Positions 33,439 to 42,445 are shown, numbered from the stretch's first letter. The stretch is DNA of 64,000 bases from Kineosporia sp. R_H_3 (GCF_002198675.1 NZ_MWLL01000247.1:1-64000), one strand, 5' to 3'. Notes: a model not told the origin generated them from the sequence alone. Program-made: numbers and translations.

Positions 33439-35166
33439 CTACACCGTGCGCCGGTAGGCCCGCCCCTCCCACGGCCCCAGCCGCAGGCCGCCGTCCGGCG
33501 CGGCGTCGCCCGCGACCACCTCCGCGCCCGACCACAGGTGCGCCTGCGGCACGTCGGGCTCCCGCTCCTGCGCCGTGAAGTTGCCCAGCACGAGGATCTC
33601 GGTGGGCCCGAGCCGCCGCGTGAACGCGTACACGTGCGGGTCGTCGGGCAGGAGCATCGTGAAGTCGCCGAGCGCGACGGCGGGCTCGGTGTGCCGCAGG
33701 TCCGCGAGCCTGCGGTAGTGGTGCGCCACGGACGACGGGTCGGCCCACGCGGCGGCGACGTTGATGTCGGTGTGGTTCGGGTTCACCGCAATCCACGGCG
33801 TGCCGGTCGTGAACCCCGCGCCCGGGCCGTCGTCCCACTGCATGGGGGTGCGGGCGTTGTCCCGGCTCATCGGCCGCAGCGCCGCGAGGACGTCGTCCGG
33901 GTCCTGCCCGGCCGCGACCGCCTCGCGGTAGTGGTTGAGCGACTCGACGTCCCGGAAGTCGGTGATCGCGGGGAACGGCGCGTTCGTCATGCCGATCTCC
34001 TCGCCCTGGTAGACGTAGGGCGTGCCGCGGTGCAGGTGCAGGACGGTCGCGAGCATCTTCGCCGCGGCGACCCGGTGCTCGCCGTCGTCGCCCCACCGCG
34101 ACACGATCCGCGGCTGGTCGTGGTTGTCCCAGTAGAGGCTGTTCCAGCCGGTCTCCGCGAGCCCGGTCTGCCAGCGCCCGAAGGTTGCCTTGAGCGCGCG
34201 CAGGTCGAAGGGGACCGGATCCCACTTCGAGGCGCCGTGGTCGATCCCCACGTGCTCGAACTGGAACACCATGTCGACCTCCGCCCGCGCCGGGTCGGTG
34301 AACAGCCGGGCGTCCTCGACCGTGACGCCCGGCATCTCGCCGACGGTGAGCAACCGGTCGGACCGGCCCGCGAAGACCTCGCGGTGCATCTCGGCGAGGA
34401 ACTCGTGGATCCGGGGCCCGCACGTCCAGTGCGGGGACCCGTCCCCGAGCGCCGCACCGCCCGCGCCGGCCGCGGCCGCGACGTGCCCCTCGGGCAGCGA
34501 CCCGTCGTCGCCGACCGCCTTGCTGATGAGGTTGACGACGTCCATCCGGAAGCCGTCGACGCCGCGGTCGAGCCAGCGCCGCATCATCGCGTAGACCGCC
34601 TGCCGGACCTCCGGGTTCTCCCAGTTCAGGTCCGGCTGCTGCGTCGCGAACAGGTGGAGGTAGTACTCCCCGGTCGCCTCGTCGTACGTCCAGGAGGGGC
34701 CGGAGAAGAACGACGCCCAGTTCGTCGGCTCCGCGCCGGGAGCACCGGGGGTCATGCCCTCGCGGGCGGGCCGCCACCAGTACCAGTCGCGCTTCGGGTC
34801 GTCGCGCGACGAGCGGGACGCGACGAACCACGGGTGCTCGTGCGAGGTGTGGTTGACGACGAGGTCCATGACCAGGCGCATGCCCCGCGCGTGCAGCCCC
34901 TCCACGAGGGCGTCGACGTCCGCGAGCGTGCCGAACGTGGGGTCGACGTCCTCGTAGTCGCTGATGTCGTAGCCGTTGTCGTGCTGCGGCGACCGGTACA
35001 CCGGCGACAGCCACACGACGTCGACGCCCAGCCGCTCGAGGTGGTCCAGGTGGTCGATGACGCCGCGCAGGTCACCGATCCCGTCACCGTCCGAGTCGGC
35101 GAAGCTGCGCGGGTAGACCTGGTAGACGACGGCGGAGGTCCACCAGGGCGGGGCTGCGGGGTCCAT
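33439..35166 (-). CDS. GH13 alpha-glucosidase / oligo-1,6-glucosidase
   Basis: 575 residues from ATG 35166. The protein begins PWWTSAVVYQVYPRSFADSDGDG, the standard GH13 subfamily 17/23/30/31-like start. Conserved regions are DLVVNHTS, GFRMDVVN (nucleophile Asp), TVGEMPG (acid/base Glu) and YWDNHDQPRIVSR (third carboxylate). No signal peptide, so it acts on imported maltose, isomaltose or similar oligosaccharides, alongside the GH13 protein at 9927-11303. It is divergent from the flavoprotein gene, 92 bp away. Confidence 0.9.
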   Translation of the reverse strand: MDPAAPPWWTSAVVYQVYPRSFADSDGDGIGDLRGVIDHLDHLERLGVDVVWLSPVYRSPQHDNGYDISDYEDVDPTFGTLADVDALVEGLHARGMRLVMDLVVNHTSHEHPWFVASRSSRDDPKRDWYWWRPAREGMTPGAPGAEPTNWASFFSGPSWTYDEATGEYYLHLFATQQPDLNWENPEVRQAVYAMMRRWLDRGVDGFRMDVVNLISKAVGDDGSLPEGHVAAAAGAGGAALGDGSPHWTCGPRIHEFLAEMHREVFAGRSDRLLTVGEMPGVTVEDARLFTDPARAEVDMVFQFEHVGIDHGASKWDPVPFDLRALKATFGRWQTGLAETGWNSLYWDNHDQPRIVSRWGDDGEHRVAAAKMLATVLHLHRGTPYVYQGEEIGMTNAPFPAITDFRDVESLNHYREAVAAGQDPDDVLAALRPMSRDNARTPMQWDDGPGAGFTTGTPWIAVNPNHTDINVAAAWADPSSVAHHYRRLADLRHTEPAVALGDFTMLLPDDPHVYAFTRRLGPTEILVLGNFTAQEREPDVPQAHLWSGAEVVAGDAAPDGGLRLGPWEGRAYRRTV

Positions 35167-35258
35167 GCCCGAACGGTCCCAGCCGTCCGCGGGCGGGGCA
35201 AGGCGCACGGGCCGGGGTCGACGAGCGGCGGCCGGTGATCGACGGCAGGCTGACGGCC

Positions 35259-36767
35259 ATGACCTCGTCGCAGACACCTGCCCCGCTGGAGACCGACGTC
35301 GTCGTCATCGGCGGCGGACCGCCCGGGGAGAACGTCGCGGGCACGGTCCGCGCCGCCGGCCTCGAGTGCGTGCTCGTCGAGCGCGAGCTGTTCGGCGGCG
35401 AGTGCTCGTACTGGGCGTGCATCCCCAGCAAGGCCCTGCTCCGCCCGCTCGACGTGCGCGCCGCGGCGACCCGGCTGCCCGGGCTCACCGTCGGCGAGGT
35501 CGACGCCGCGGCCGTCCTCGCACGGCGCGACTGGTTCACCGGCCGTTCGGGCGACGCCCCGTTCGTGCACGACGACGCGTCCCAGGAGTCGTGGGTCGCG
35601 AGCACCGGGGCCGTCGCCCTGCGCGGCGACGCACGGCTCGACGGGCCGCGCCGGGTCGTCGTCGAGACCTCCGACGGCGCCCGCACCGTGCTCGCCAGGC
35701 AGGCCGTCGTCCTCGCCGTCGGGACCGACGCCGCGGTCCCGGACGTCCCGGGGCTGCGGGCCGCCGCGCCGTGGACGAGCCGGGAGGCGACCGACGCCCG
35801 GGCCGTCCCGCGCCGGCTGCTCGTCCTCGGCGGCGGGGTCGTCGCCTGCGAGATGGCGCAGGCGTTCCGCGGTCTCGGCGCCGCCGAGGTCACCGTCGTC
35901 GAGCGCGGCGAGCGGCTGCTCGGACGGTCCGAACCCGTTGCGGGAGAGCTGGTCCGGGCCGCGTTCGAGGAGGCGGGCATCGACGTCCGCACCGGCACCG
36001 GCGTCGTCCGGGTGAGCCGCCCGCAGGCCGGCGGCGAGGTGAGCGCCGAGCTGGACGACGGCACGACCGTCGTCGCGGACGAGATCCTCGTCGCGACCGG
36101 CCGGTCGCCGCGGACGGCCGGGCTGGGGCTGGAGTCGGTGGGGCTGACCGCCGAGCACCTGCAGCGCGGCTACGTCCCCGTCGACGACACCCTCGCCGTG
36201 ACCGGGCCGGCCCTCGACCCGGCGGCACCGTGGCTCTACGCCGTCGGTGACGTCAACGGCCGGAACCTGCTGACCCACATGGGCAAGTACCAGGCCCGGG
36301 CCTGCGGTGCCGCCGTCGCCGCCCGCGCCGCGGGGCGCACGGTGGCCCCCGACGCACGGTTCACCGCCGCCACCGCGACCGCCGACGGGCTCGGTGCCCC
36401 CGCCGTCGTGTTCACCGACCCGCAGGTCGCCTCCGTCGGCCTCACCGAGGCGGCGGCGCGCGACCGCGGCCTCGACGTGCACGTCGTCGAGTACGACCTC
36501 GGGTCGGTGTCCGGCGCCGCCCTGCTCGCGGACGGCTACCGGGGGAGCGCCCGGATCGTCGTCGACCGGGCCCGCCGGGTCGTCGTCGGCGCGACCTTCG
36601 TCGGCCAGGACGTCGCCGAGCTCCTCCACTCCGCGACGGTCGCCGTCGTCGGCGAGGTGCCGCTCGAGCGGCTCTGGCACGCGGTCCCGTCGTTCCCGAC
36701 GATCAGCGAGGTGTGGCTGCGGCTGCTCGAGGCCTACCCGGACGCGGCGGCCGCCGACCGGGTCTGA
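35259..36767 (+). CDS. FAD-dependent pyridine nucleotide-disulfide oxidoreductase
   Basis: 502 residues from ATG 35259; GTG 35235 is a possible earlier start. It has an FAD-binding GGGPPGENVAG, the redox-active CSYWAC (C-x4-C) followed by IPSKALLRP, a NAD(P)-binding GGGVVACEMAQAFRGLG and a C-terminal dimerisation domain ending HAVPSFPTISEVW. The CxxxxC site places it in the dihydrolipoamide/mercuric reductase group. It lacks the N-terminal HMA domain and C-terminal Cys pair of mercuric reductase, and the HPT motif is altered, so the substrate disulfide is uncertain. No lipoate-enzyme genes are near. Confidence 0.86.
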   Translation: MTSSQTPAPLETDVVVIGGGPPGENVAGTVRAAGLECVLVERELFGGECSYWACIPSKALLRPLDVRAAATRLPGLTVGEVDAAAVLARRDWFTGRSGDAPFVHDDASQESWVASTGAVALRGDARLDGPRRVVVETSDGARTVLARQAVVLAVGTDAAVPDVPGLRAAAPWTSREATDARAVPRRLLVLGGGVVACEMAQAFRGLGAAEVTVVERGERLLGRSEPVAGELVRAAFEEAGIDVRTGTGVVRVSRPQAGGEVSAELDDGTTVVADEILVATGRSPRTAGLGLESVGLTAEHLQRGYVPVDDTLAVTGPALDPAAPWLYAVGDVNGRNLLTHMGKYQARACGAAVAARAAGRTVAPDARFTAATATADGLGAPAVVFTDPQVASVGLTEAAARDRGLDVHVVEYDLGSVSGAALLADGYRGSARIVVDRARRVVVGATFVGQDVAELLHSATVAVVGEVPLERLWHAVPSFPTISEVWLRLLEAYPDAAAADRV

Positions 36768-36803
36768 CGCCGTCCCCGGCACATCCTTCGCGCACGGTCA
36801 CGG

Positions 36804-36820
36804 ATCCCGGCATCCGGGAT
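36804..36820 (+). terminator. Hairpin after the flavoprotein gene
   Basis: ATCCCGG-CAT-CCGGGAT is a perfect 7-bp-arm hairpin 37 bp after the flavoprotein stop and before the small protein gene. Confidence 0.5.
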
Positions 36821-36903
36821 GATCCCCAGGAACGCGAATGGGTCCTCGCTCGTCGGGCAGTGCAGGCGCACGTACCGACCGACGACACGAGAAGGAGACC
36901 CCC

Positions 36904-37074
36904 ATGGGCCTGTTCAAGGGTGCCGCCAAGGCCGGGATCGCTGCCAAGGCCATCCAGGTCGTCCGCCGCGAGGCGGCCAAGCCGCAGAACCAGGCGAAGG
37001 CCAAGGAGCTGTTCGCCAAGCTGCAGAACCGCCGCCGTCCGAACGGCACGCCGCCGGCGAACCGTCCGCTCTGA
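36904..37074 (+). CDS. Small basic protein of unknown function (56 residues)
   Basis: ATG 36904 has a strong GAGAAGGAG ribosome site six bases upstream, and the protein is protein-like: an Ala/Lys-rich amphipathic helix (GLFKGAAKAGIAAKAIQVVRR) and a basic Asn/Pro-rich tail. Similar short basic proteins occur in many actinobacteria without known function. It is followed by a strong hairpin, so it probably forms a single-gene transcript. It may bind nucleic acid or membrane, which is speculation. Confidence 0.72.
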   Translation: MGLFKGAAKAGIAAKAIQVVRREAAKPQNQAKAKELFAKLQNRRRPNGTPPANRPL

Positions 37075-37095
37075 CGCGGCCGCAGGGCCGCGGCC

Positions 37096-37128
37096 GGTGA
37101 TGACCGTCAGACGCTGACGGTCATCACC
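37096..37128. terminator. Perfect 15-bp-arm bidirectional terminator
   Basis: GGTGATGACCGTCAG (37096-37110), loop ACG, CTGACGGTCATCACC (37114-37128). It follows the small basic protein gene by 21 bp and includes the last seven codons of the convergent ACT gene. Confidence 0.75.
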
Positions 37129-37754
37129 GAGCCGAGCACGCTGCCCACCTGCGCGAGCCGGTAGAGCTCGCTGCGGTGGAAGTCCACGCCCTCCTGGCGG
37201 ACCAGGAGCAGGCCCAGGGGACCGTTGCCGATCGGCACGAGTGCGGTCCCGCTGTACGCCCGGTCGGTCGCCGGATCCGTGAGAGTCACCGAACCCAGGC
37301 GCAGCGGCGCGGTGATCCGGACGGCGTCCGGGGCCGGCGCGTCGCGGCTGACCGCGAGCACGTCCTCGTGGGCCCCGGTCGCGTCGAAGACGAGGACGGC
37401 GGCCCAGTCGGCGCCGAGCGCCCCCGGCGCGCCGTCGACGAGCGTCCGCACGGCGCGGTCCGGTTGCGCGAGAACCTGCTGGCACAGCTCGAGGTCGGTG
37501 TGCCCGGTGACCGGCGGGACCGGCTGCTGGACGCCCGCGACCTGGATCCCGGGCTCCGCGCTGACCGCCGAGGTCACCGCCGCGAGGTGGACGGCGTCCC
37601 GCACGTTCACGAAGACGTCGTCCAGGGCGCGGCCCGCCTGGCTCTCGAGCACGTCCACCGCGGCGATGTCGCCGCCGGCCGCGCCGATGGCCGTGGTGAC
37701 CCGGCCCAGCGTGCCGGGCGAGTCCGGGACGCTGATCCTCAACCGCGCGAGCAC
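37107..37754 (-). CDS. ACT domain protein with GAF-like C-terminal half
   Basis: 215 residues. An ACT domain (residues 1-75: RLRISVPDSPGTLGRVTTAIGAAGGDI) usually binds an amino acid. The remainder (about 85-215) resembles a GAF-like domain with AVLVFDATG and GLLLVRQEG. GTG 37754 has GAGGAGG five bases upstream. It is divergent from the MFS gene, 123 bp away. A regulatory amino-acid-sensing role is likely, but the partner is unknown. Confidence 0.8.
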   Translation of the reverse strand: MLARLRISVPDSPGTLGRVTTAIGAAGGDIAAVDVLESQAGRALDDVFVNVRDAVHLAAVTSAVSAEPGIQVAGVQQPVPPVTGHTDLELCQQVLAQPDRAVRTLVDGAPGALGADWAAVLVFDATGAHEDVLAVSRDAPAPDAVRITAPLRLGSVTLTDPATDRAYSGTALVPIGNGPLGLLLVRQEGVDFHRSELYRLAQVGSVLGSVMTVSV

Positions 37755-37877
37755 GTCGCCTCCTCGGATCCGTTCACCTGGTGCTTCGGGTCAGCCAAGC
37801 ATCTCAGAGCCGCGTTCCGAGGGTGTTTCACCGTCCCGTCATGATGGGGCCGTGACCGGTGACGCCTGGGCGAGTGC

Positions 37878-39110
37878 GTGAGGGGCACCGCCGTCACGCT
37901 GCGGTCGATCGCCGTCCCGGCCTACGGCCCGCCGCTGCTCTACGGCATCGGCCAGGGCGCCGTCGCTCCCGCGATCGCGCTCTCGGCCCGCGACCTCGGG
38001 GCCTCCGTCGGGGTCGCCGGACTCGTCGTGGCGGTGCTCGGCGTCGGGCAGATCGCCGGCGACGTCCCCGCCGGGGCGCTGGCCGCCCGGATCGGCGAAC
38101 GCCGGGCCATGCTGCTCGCGGTCGCCGTCGCGGTGGCCGCCCTCGTGGGCTGCCTGCTCGCGCCGACGGTCGCCGTCCTCGGCACGTCGGTGTTCGTCCT
38201 CGGCCTCGCGAACAGCGTCTTCGGGCTCGCCCGCCAGACGTACCTGTCGGAGGTCGTCCCGCTGCACCTGCGCGCGCGGGCGCTGTCGACGCTCGGCGGC
38301 ACGCTGCGAATCGGGATGTTCGCCGGGCCGTTCCTCGCGGCGCCGGCCATCCGGGTCGGCGGCACCGACGCGGCGTACGCCCTGCACCTCGTCGTCGCCG
38401 TCCTCGCCGCCGTGGTGCTGCTCGTCGTCCCCGACCTGACCCGGCCTGCCGACGGCCGCTCCGCGAAGCCGCGGCAGGCCCGCCCCGCGGGGGTCGCCGC
38501 CGTCGTCCGGAGGCACCGGCGGGTGCTCGTGCACCTGGGGACCGCCGTCCTGCTCGTCGGGGCGGTCCGGGCGTCGCGGCAGGCTGTCATCCCGCTGTGG
38601 GCCGACCACCTCGGGCTCGACGCGGCGACGACGAGCCTCGTCTACGGCGTGAGCGGCCTGCTCGACACGCTCCTGTTCTACCCGTCGGGCAAGGTCATGG
38701 ACCTGCGCGGCCGGGCCTTCGTCGCCGTCCCGTCGATGGCGGTGCTCGGGCTGGCGCACCTGCTGCTGCCGCTCACCGGCGGTCTGCCGTCGCTCGTGGC
38801 CGTCGCCGTCCTCATGGGCGTCGGGAACGGGATGGGGGCCGGCGTGGTCATGGTCGTCGGCGCGGACGTCGCCCCGCCGCGCAGCCGGGCGGAGTTCCTC
38901 GGAGTCTGGCGGCTCTTCCACGACGCGGGCAGCGCCGCCGGGCCGCTCGTCGTCTCCGCCGTCACGGCCCTGGTCGCCCTCGGACCGGCGGTCGCCGTCA
39001 TGGGGCTCGTGGGGGTCGGTGCCGCCGGCCTGCTCGCCCGCAGGCTGCCCGGCGTCGCGCCCGGCGGGGCCGCCCCGGCAGGTCGGGCCGGCCCGGATGC
39101 CGGACAATGA
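37878..39110 (+). CDS. MFS transporter
   Basis: 410 residues, twelve predicted TM helices, with the MFS loop 2-3 motif GALAARIGERRAML and the repeat LFYPSGKVMDLRGRAF in the second half. Drug/metabolite exporter type; substrate unknown. The GTG at 37878 is the usable start; a GTG at 37851 in the same frame is closed by a TGA at 37878-37880 overlapping it, so a 9-codon leader frame runs into the MFS start. Divergent from the ACT gene. Confidence 0.82.
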   Translation: MRGTAVTLRSIAVPAYGPPLLYGIGQGAVAPAIALSARDLGASVGVAGLVVAVLGVGQIAGDVPAGALAARIGERRAMLLAVAVAVAALVGCLLAPTVAVLGTSVFVLGLANSVFGLARQTYLSEVVPLHLRARALSTLGGTLRIGMFAGPFLAAPAIRVGGTDAAYALHLVVAVLAAVVLLVVPDLTRPADGRSAKPRQARPAGVAAVVRRHRRVLVHLGTAVLLVGAVRASRQAVIPLWADHLGLDAATTSLVYGVSGLLDTLLFYPSGKVMDLRGRAFVAVPSMAVLGLAHLLLPLTGGLPSLVAVAVLMGVGNGMGAGVVMVVGADVAPPRSRAEFLGVWRLFHDAGSAAGPLVVSAVTALVALGPAVAVMGLVGVGAAGLLARRLPGVAPGGAAPAGRAGPDAGQ

Positions 39111-39182
39111 CGTCGAGAGCGATGCGTGCCGGACGGCGCGGCGCACCGGTCGGGTGACGCCCGCACCGGCAGGAGGGGTGGC

Positions 39183-40367
39183 ATGACCGACCGGCGGACC
39201 GTGGACCGAGCGACGGCCAAGAAGTGGAAGGACCTGCTCGCGAGCGAGCGGGAGGCGGCCCAGCTGTACGAGCGTCTCGCCGCCGGCGAGAGCGGTGAGC
39301 GGGCCGACATCCTCCGCGAGCTCGCGGAGGTCGAGCGGCGGCACGCGGCGCACTGGGAGAGCCGGCTGCGCGAGGCCGGGCAGAAGGTGCCCGAGCCGAC
39401 CGGTCCGGGGCTGCGGACGCGCACCATGGGCCTGGCCGCCCAGCGGCTGTCCCTCGACGCCGTGCTGCCGCTCATCGAGCGGGCCGAGCGCGGCGACGCG
39501 GGCATCTACGACGCGGACCCGGACGCCGCCCCCGGCATGGCGGACGACGAGCGCGGCCACGCCAGGACCCTCGCCGCGCTGCGGGACGGCGGCAACGGCG
39601 GGGGAGCGGACGGCCGCGCGAAGGGCGGCCCGGGAGGGCGGCCCCAGGACGCCCCCGGCCGGATCAACCGCCGTGAGCCGTGGCACCGCGGCGACCGCTC
39701 CGGGGCGCTGCGGGCCGGCATCTTCGGGGTGAGCGACGGGCTCGTCTCGAACACCGCGCTCGTCATGGGCTTCGCCGGCTCCGGCGCGTCCCGGTCGGCG
39801 GTGCTGCTCGCCGGGGTCGCCGGTCTGCTCGCCGGCGCGTTCTCGATGGCGGCCGGGGAGTACGTGTCGATGTCCGGCCAGCGGGAGATGTTCGAGCGCG
39901 AGATCGAGCTCGAGGCCACGGAGCTGCGGGACAAGCCGGAGGAGGAGCTCGAGGAGCTCGTCCTCATCTACCGCGCGAAGGGCCTGCCCAGGGAGCAGGC
40001 CCGCGAGGTCGCGACGAGCATCATGAGCGACAAGGACGTCGCGCTCGACACGCTCGCGCGCGAGGAGCTCGGGCTCGACCCGGACGCCCTGGGCTCGCCG
40101 TGGGGCGCCGCGTTCTCCAGCCTGGTCGCCTTCGCGATCGGCGCGGTCGTCGTCATCGTCCCCTACCTGTTCGGGGGCGGGACGACGGCGTTCGTCACGG
40201 CGGTCGCCCTCGCCGTCGCCGCGATGGCAGCCGTCGGCGCCGGGATCGGGGTGCTCAACGGGCGCTCGCCGGTCCGGTCCGCGGTCCGCCAGGTCGCCGC
40301 CGGCACGCTCGCGGCCGGGGTCACCTACGTCGTCGGCGCGATCATCGGGACGACCGTCGCGGGCTGA
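39183..40367 (+). CDS. Ferritin-like/rubrerythrin domain fused to VIT1-type metal transporter
   Basis: 394 residues. Residues about 10-130 form a ferritin-like four-helix domain with Glu/His iron-ligand patterns (ASEREAAQLYERLA, ELAEVERRHAAHWESRL, DDERGHARTLAAL). Residues about 175-394 form a VIT1/CCC1 membrane domain (GIFGVSDGLVSNTALVMGFAG, SMAAGEYVSMSGQ, five helices). This fusion matches the MbfA type, which exports iron from the cytosol. ATG 39183 has AGGAGG upstream. A hydrophilic Gly/Arg-rich linker (about 130-170) joins the halves. Confidence 0.88.
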   Translation: MTDRRTVDRATAKKWKDLLASEREAAQLYERLAAGESGERADILRELAEVERRHAAHWESRLREAGQKVPEPTGPGLRTRTMGLAAQRLSLDAVLPLIERAERGDAGIYDADPDAAPGMADDERGHARTLAALRDGGNGGGADGRAKGGPGGRPQDAPGRINRREPWHRGDRSGALRAGIFGVSDGLVSNTALVMGFAGSGASRSAVLLAGVAGLLAGAFSMAAGEYVSMSGQREMFEREIELEATELRDKPEEELEELVLIYRAKGLPREQAREVATSIMSDKDVALDTLAREELGLDPDALGSPWGAAFSSLVAFAIGAVVVIVPYLFGGGTTAFVTAVALAVAAMAAVGAGIGVLNGRSPVRSAVRQVAAGTLAAGVTYVVGAIIGTTVAG

Positions 40368-40508
40368 CGGCGCGCGGGGACATCGCGGGGACCGAGGTCG
40401 CCGGGCGCCGCGGGCGGACCGAACTACACTCGTGTCATTCGAGGCGAACCGGACGCCCGGGCACGGTGGGGCCGTGCGGACGGCCGCCACGACCCGAGGG
40501 AGGCGGTC

Positions 40509-40736
40509 ATGGCGTCCTGCCGCCGCTGCGCGACCGATCTGGTGCACTGCCACGGCACGCTCGTCCGGCACACCCGGGGTGACGTCGAGTGCAGCGACCC
40601 CGGCTGCGAGGGCCGGGTCGCGGTCCACGACTTCGTCATCCGCTGCGGCGACGTCGAGTCCGGCTGCTGCGCGCAGCAGACCGCGCGGGTACCGCTGCCC
40701 GCGCGCGGGCGGTTCGCCCCGGCCCGCAGCGCCTGA
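40509..40736 (+). CDS. Small Cys/His-rich protein (zinc-ribbon-like)
   Basis: 75 residues with CRRCATDLVHCHG, a later ECSDPGCEG, and a third pair near the end (IRCGDVESGCC). Such spacing suggests a small zinc-binding module. ATG 40509 follows GGGAGG. A TACACT -10-like box at 40425-40430 precedes it. Function unknown; it stands alone between the ferritin/VIT fusion and the DUF72 gene. Confidence 0.72.
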   Translation: MASCRRCATDLVHCHGTLVRHTRGDVECSDPGCEGRVAVHDFVIRCGDVESGCCAQQTARVPLPARGRFAPARSA

Positions 40737-40757
40737 GACCGCCCGGGCTCCGCGGCA

Positions 40758-40788
40758 CCGTACGGTGACCTGCGTGGGTACCGTACGG
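40758..40788 (+). promoter_or_regulatory. CCGTACGG pair at the DUF72 start, with -10 box
   Basis: The palindrome CCGTACGG occurs at 40758-40765 and 40781-40788, 23 bp apart, on both sides of the GTG at 40774. TACGGT (40761-40766) fits a -10 box and would start the mRNA at or next to the GTG, implying a leaderless transcript. No ribosome site is visible. Confidence 0.4.
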
Positions 40789-41631
40789 GTCGGCATCTCG
40801 GGGTGGCGCTACCCGCCCTGGCGGGGGGCGTTCTACCCGCCGGGCCTGCCGCAGCGCCGCGAGCTCGAGCACGCCTCCCGCCTGCTGTCGAGCATCGAGC
40901 TCAACGGCTCGTTCTACGCGCTGCAGCGCCCGGAGTCGTACGCCGGCTGGGCGCGCGAGACCCCTGCCGGGTTCGTCTTCTCGGTGAAGGGTCCGCGCTT
41001 CGTGACCCACCTCAAGAAGCTCGCCGGTGTCGACGTGGCGCTCGCGAACTTCTTCGCCTCCGGCCTGCTCGCGCTCGGCCCGAAGCTCGGTCCGGTGCTG
41101 TGGCAGCTGCCGCCGAACCTCGGCTTCGACGCGGCCCGGCTGGACGCCTTCCTCGCCCTCCTGCCCCGGACCCACGGGGAGGCCGCGGCGCTCGGCGCCG
41201 GGCACGACGAGAAGGTCGAGGGCCGGGCGCTGACGACGACGGCCACGCCCGACCTGCCGCTGCGGCACGCCCTGGAGGTCCGGCACGCGAGCTTCGGGGA
41301 CGCCGCCGCCGACGGGCGGCTGCTCGACGTCCTCACCCGGCACGGGGTCGCCCTCGTCACGGCGGACACGGCCGGCAAGTGGCCGTGGCTGGCGCACCTG
41401 ACGAGCCCGGACCTCGCCTACGCCCGGCTCCACGGGGACGCCGAGCTCTACGTGAGCGGGTACGACGACGCCGCGCTCGACCGGTGGGCGGAGCGGGTGC
41501 GGGAGTGGGCCGCGACCGGGCGCGACGTCTTCGTGTACTTCGACAACGACGTGAAGGTCCGCGCCCCCGACGACGCCCGGGCGCTCGCGGCGCGGCTCGG
41601 CGTCGCCTGGCCGCCGCCGGAGGGCCCGTGA
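40774..41631 (+). CDS. DUF72 domain protein
   Basis: 285 residues with the DUF72 hallmarks GISGWRYPPWRGAFYPPGLPQ, the ELNGSFY segment, a central KGPRFVTHLKKL and the C-terminal YARLHG...VFVYFDND. DUF72 proteins form a TIM-barrel-like fold of unknown enzymatic role. The stop overlaps the GTG start of the next gene (GTGA, 41628-41631), so it is coupled to a metallophosphoesterase. Confidence 0.87.
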   Translation: MGTVRVGISGWRYPPWRGAFYPPGLPQRRELEHASRLLSSIELNGSFYALQRPESYAGWARETPAGFVFSVKGPRFVTHLKKLAGVDVALANFFASGLLALGPKLGPVLWQLPPNLGFDAARLDAFLALLPRTHGEAAALGAGHDEKVEGRALTTTATPDLPLRHALEVRHASFGDAAADGRLLDVLTRHGVALVTADTAGKWPWLAHLTSPDLAYARLHGDAELYVSGYDDAALDRWAERVREWAATGRDVFVYFDNDVKVRAPDDARALAARLGVAWPPPEGP

Positions 41632-42173
41632 CGGTACGGCTGCTCCTCCTCGCGGACACCCACGTGCCGGCCCGGGCCCGCGACCTGCCCGCGCAGGTGT
41701 GGCGCGAGGTCGCGGCGGCGGACGTCGTCGTCCACGCCGGTGACTGGGTGGACGTCGGTCTGCTCGACCGGCTCGAGGCGGCCGCCGCGCGTCTGGTCGC
41801 CGTGCACGGCAACAACGACCACGGCGCTCTGCGCGACCGGCTGCCCGAGGTCGCCCGGGCCGAGGCCGGGGGAGTGCGGCTCGCGGTCGTCCACGAGACG
41901 GGCGCGGCGGCTGGCCGGGACGCCCGCTGCGACGCCGACCCGCGGTTCGCCGGGGCCGACGTCCTCGTCTTCGGGCACTCGCACATCCCCTGGGACACCG
42001 TGACCCCCGGCGGGCTCCGCCTGCTCAACCCGGGGTCGCCCACCGACCGGCGCCGGCAGCCACGGTGCACGTACATGACGGCGACGGCCGACGACGGGGT
42101 GCTCCGCGACGTGCACCTCGTCGCGGTGCCGCTCAGGCCCCCCGGCCGGTCTTCTCCTGCAACCGGTCGATGA
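41628..42173 (+). CDS. YfcE-type metallophosphoesterase
   Basis: 181 residues with the complete calcineurin-like metal motif set: LADTH (DxH), GDW, GNND, a His in VVHE, and GHSH. This group (YfcE/MJ0936) are small phosphodiesterases of unclear natural substrate. It is translationally coupled to the DUF72 gene. Its last 13 codons overlap the convergent DUF3072 gene by 41 bp, suggesting the C-terminal tail (Pro/Arg/Ser-rich) is a read-through extension. Confidence 0.85.
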   Translation: MTVRLLLLADTHVPARARDLPAQVWREVAAADVVVHAGDWVDVGLLDRLEAAAARLVAVHGNNDHGALRDRLPEVARAEAGGVRLAVVHETGAAAGRDARCDADPRFAGADVLVFGHSHIPWDTVTPGGLRLLNPGSPTDRRRQPRCTYMTATADDGVLRDVHLVAVPLRPPGRSSPATGR

Positions 42174-42348
42174 GCTCGGACGCCTGGGCCTTGGTGAGGC
42201 CGTCGGGGACCTCCTCACCGGCCTCGCGGGCGAGGGTCGTCAGGTAGCTGTGCTGCGGACCGGTCATCGGCTCGTCGCCGGTGACCCACTGCTCGACGGG
42301 CTTGCTCGCGTCGTCCGCGCCGGACTGCTGGTCGGGTGCCTGGCTCAT
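42133..42348 (-). CDS. DUF3072 small protein
   Basis: 71 residues. The stretch KPVEQWVTGDEPMTGPQHSYLTTLAREAGE, read in pieces, matches DUF3072, a small actinobacterial and proteobacterial family of unknown function; it ends in an amphipathic helix (ASELIDRLQEK). ATG 42348. A strong hairpin lies upstream between it and the next minus-strand gene end; its 3' end overlaps the metallophosphoesterase gene. Confidence 0.85.
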   Translation of the reverse strand: MSQAPDQQSGADDASKPVEQWVTGDEPMTGPQHSYLTTLAREAGEEVPDGLTKAQASELIDRLQEKTGRGA

Positions 42349-42405
42349 ACCGGAACGCTATGCACGCCCCGCGACCGCGCACGGCGACCTTGCCCCGGCC
42401 CGGCA

Positions 42406-42445
42406 CGCGACGAGGCCCGCACCGTGGGGTGCGGGCCTCGTCGCG
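42406..42445. terminator. Perfect 18-bp-arm hairpin
   Basis: Left arm 42406-42423 and right arm 42428-42445 pair over all 18 bases around a GTGG loop. It lies upstream of the DUF3072 start and 61 bp beyond the 3' end of the two-TM gene on the minus strand, so it terminates that transcript. Strongest stem in the window. Confidence 0.75.
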
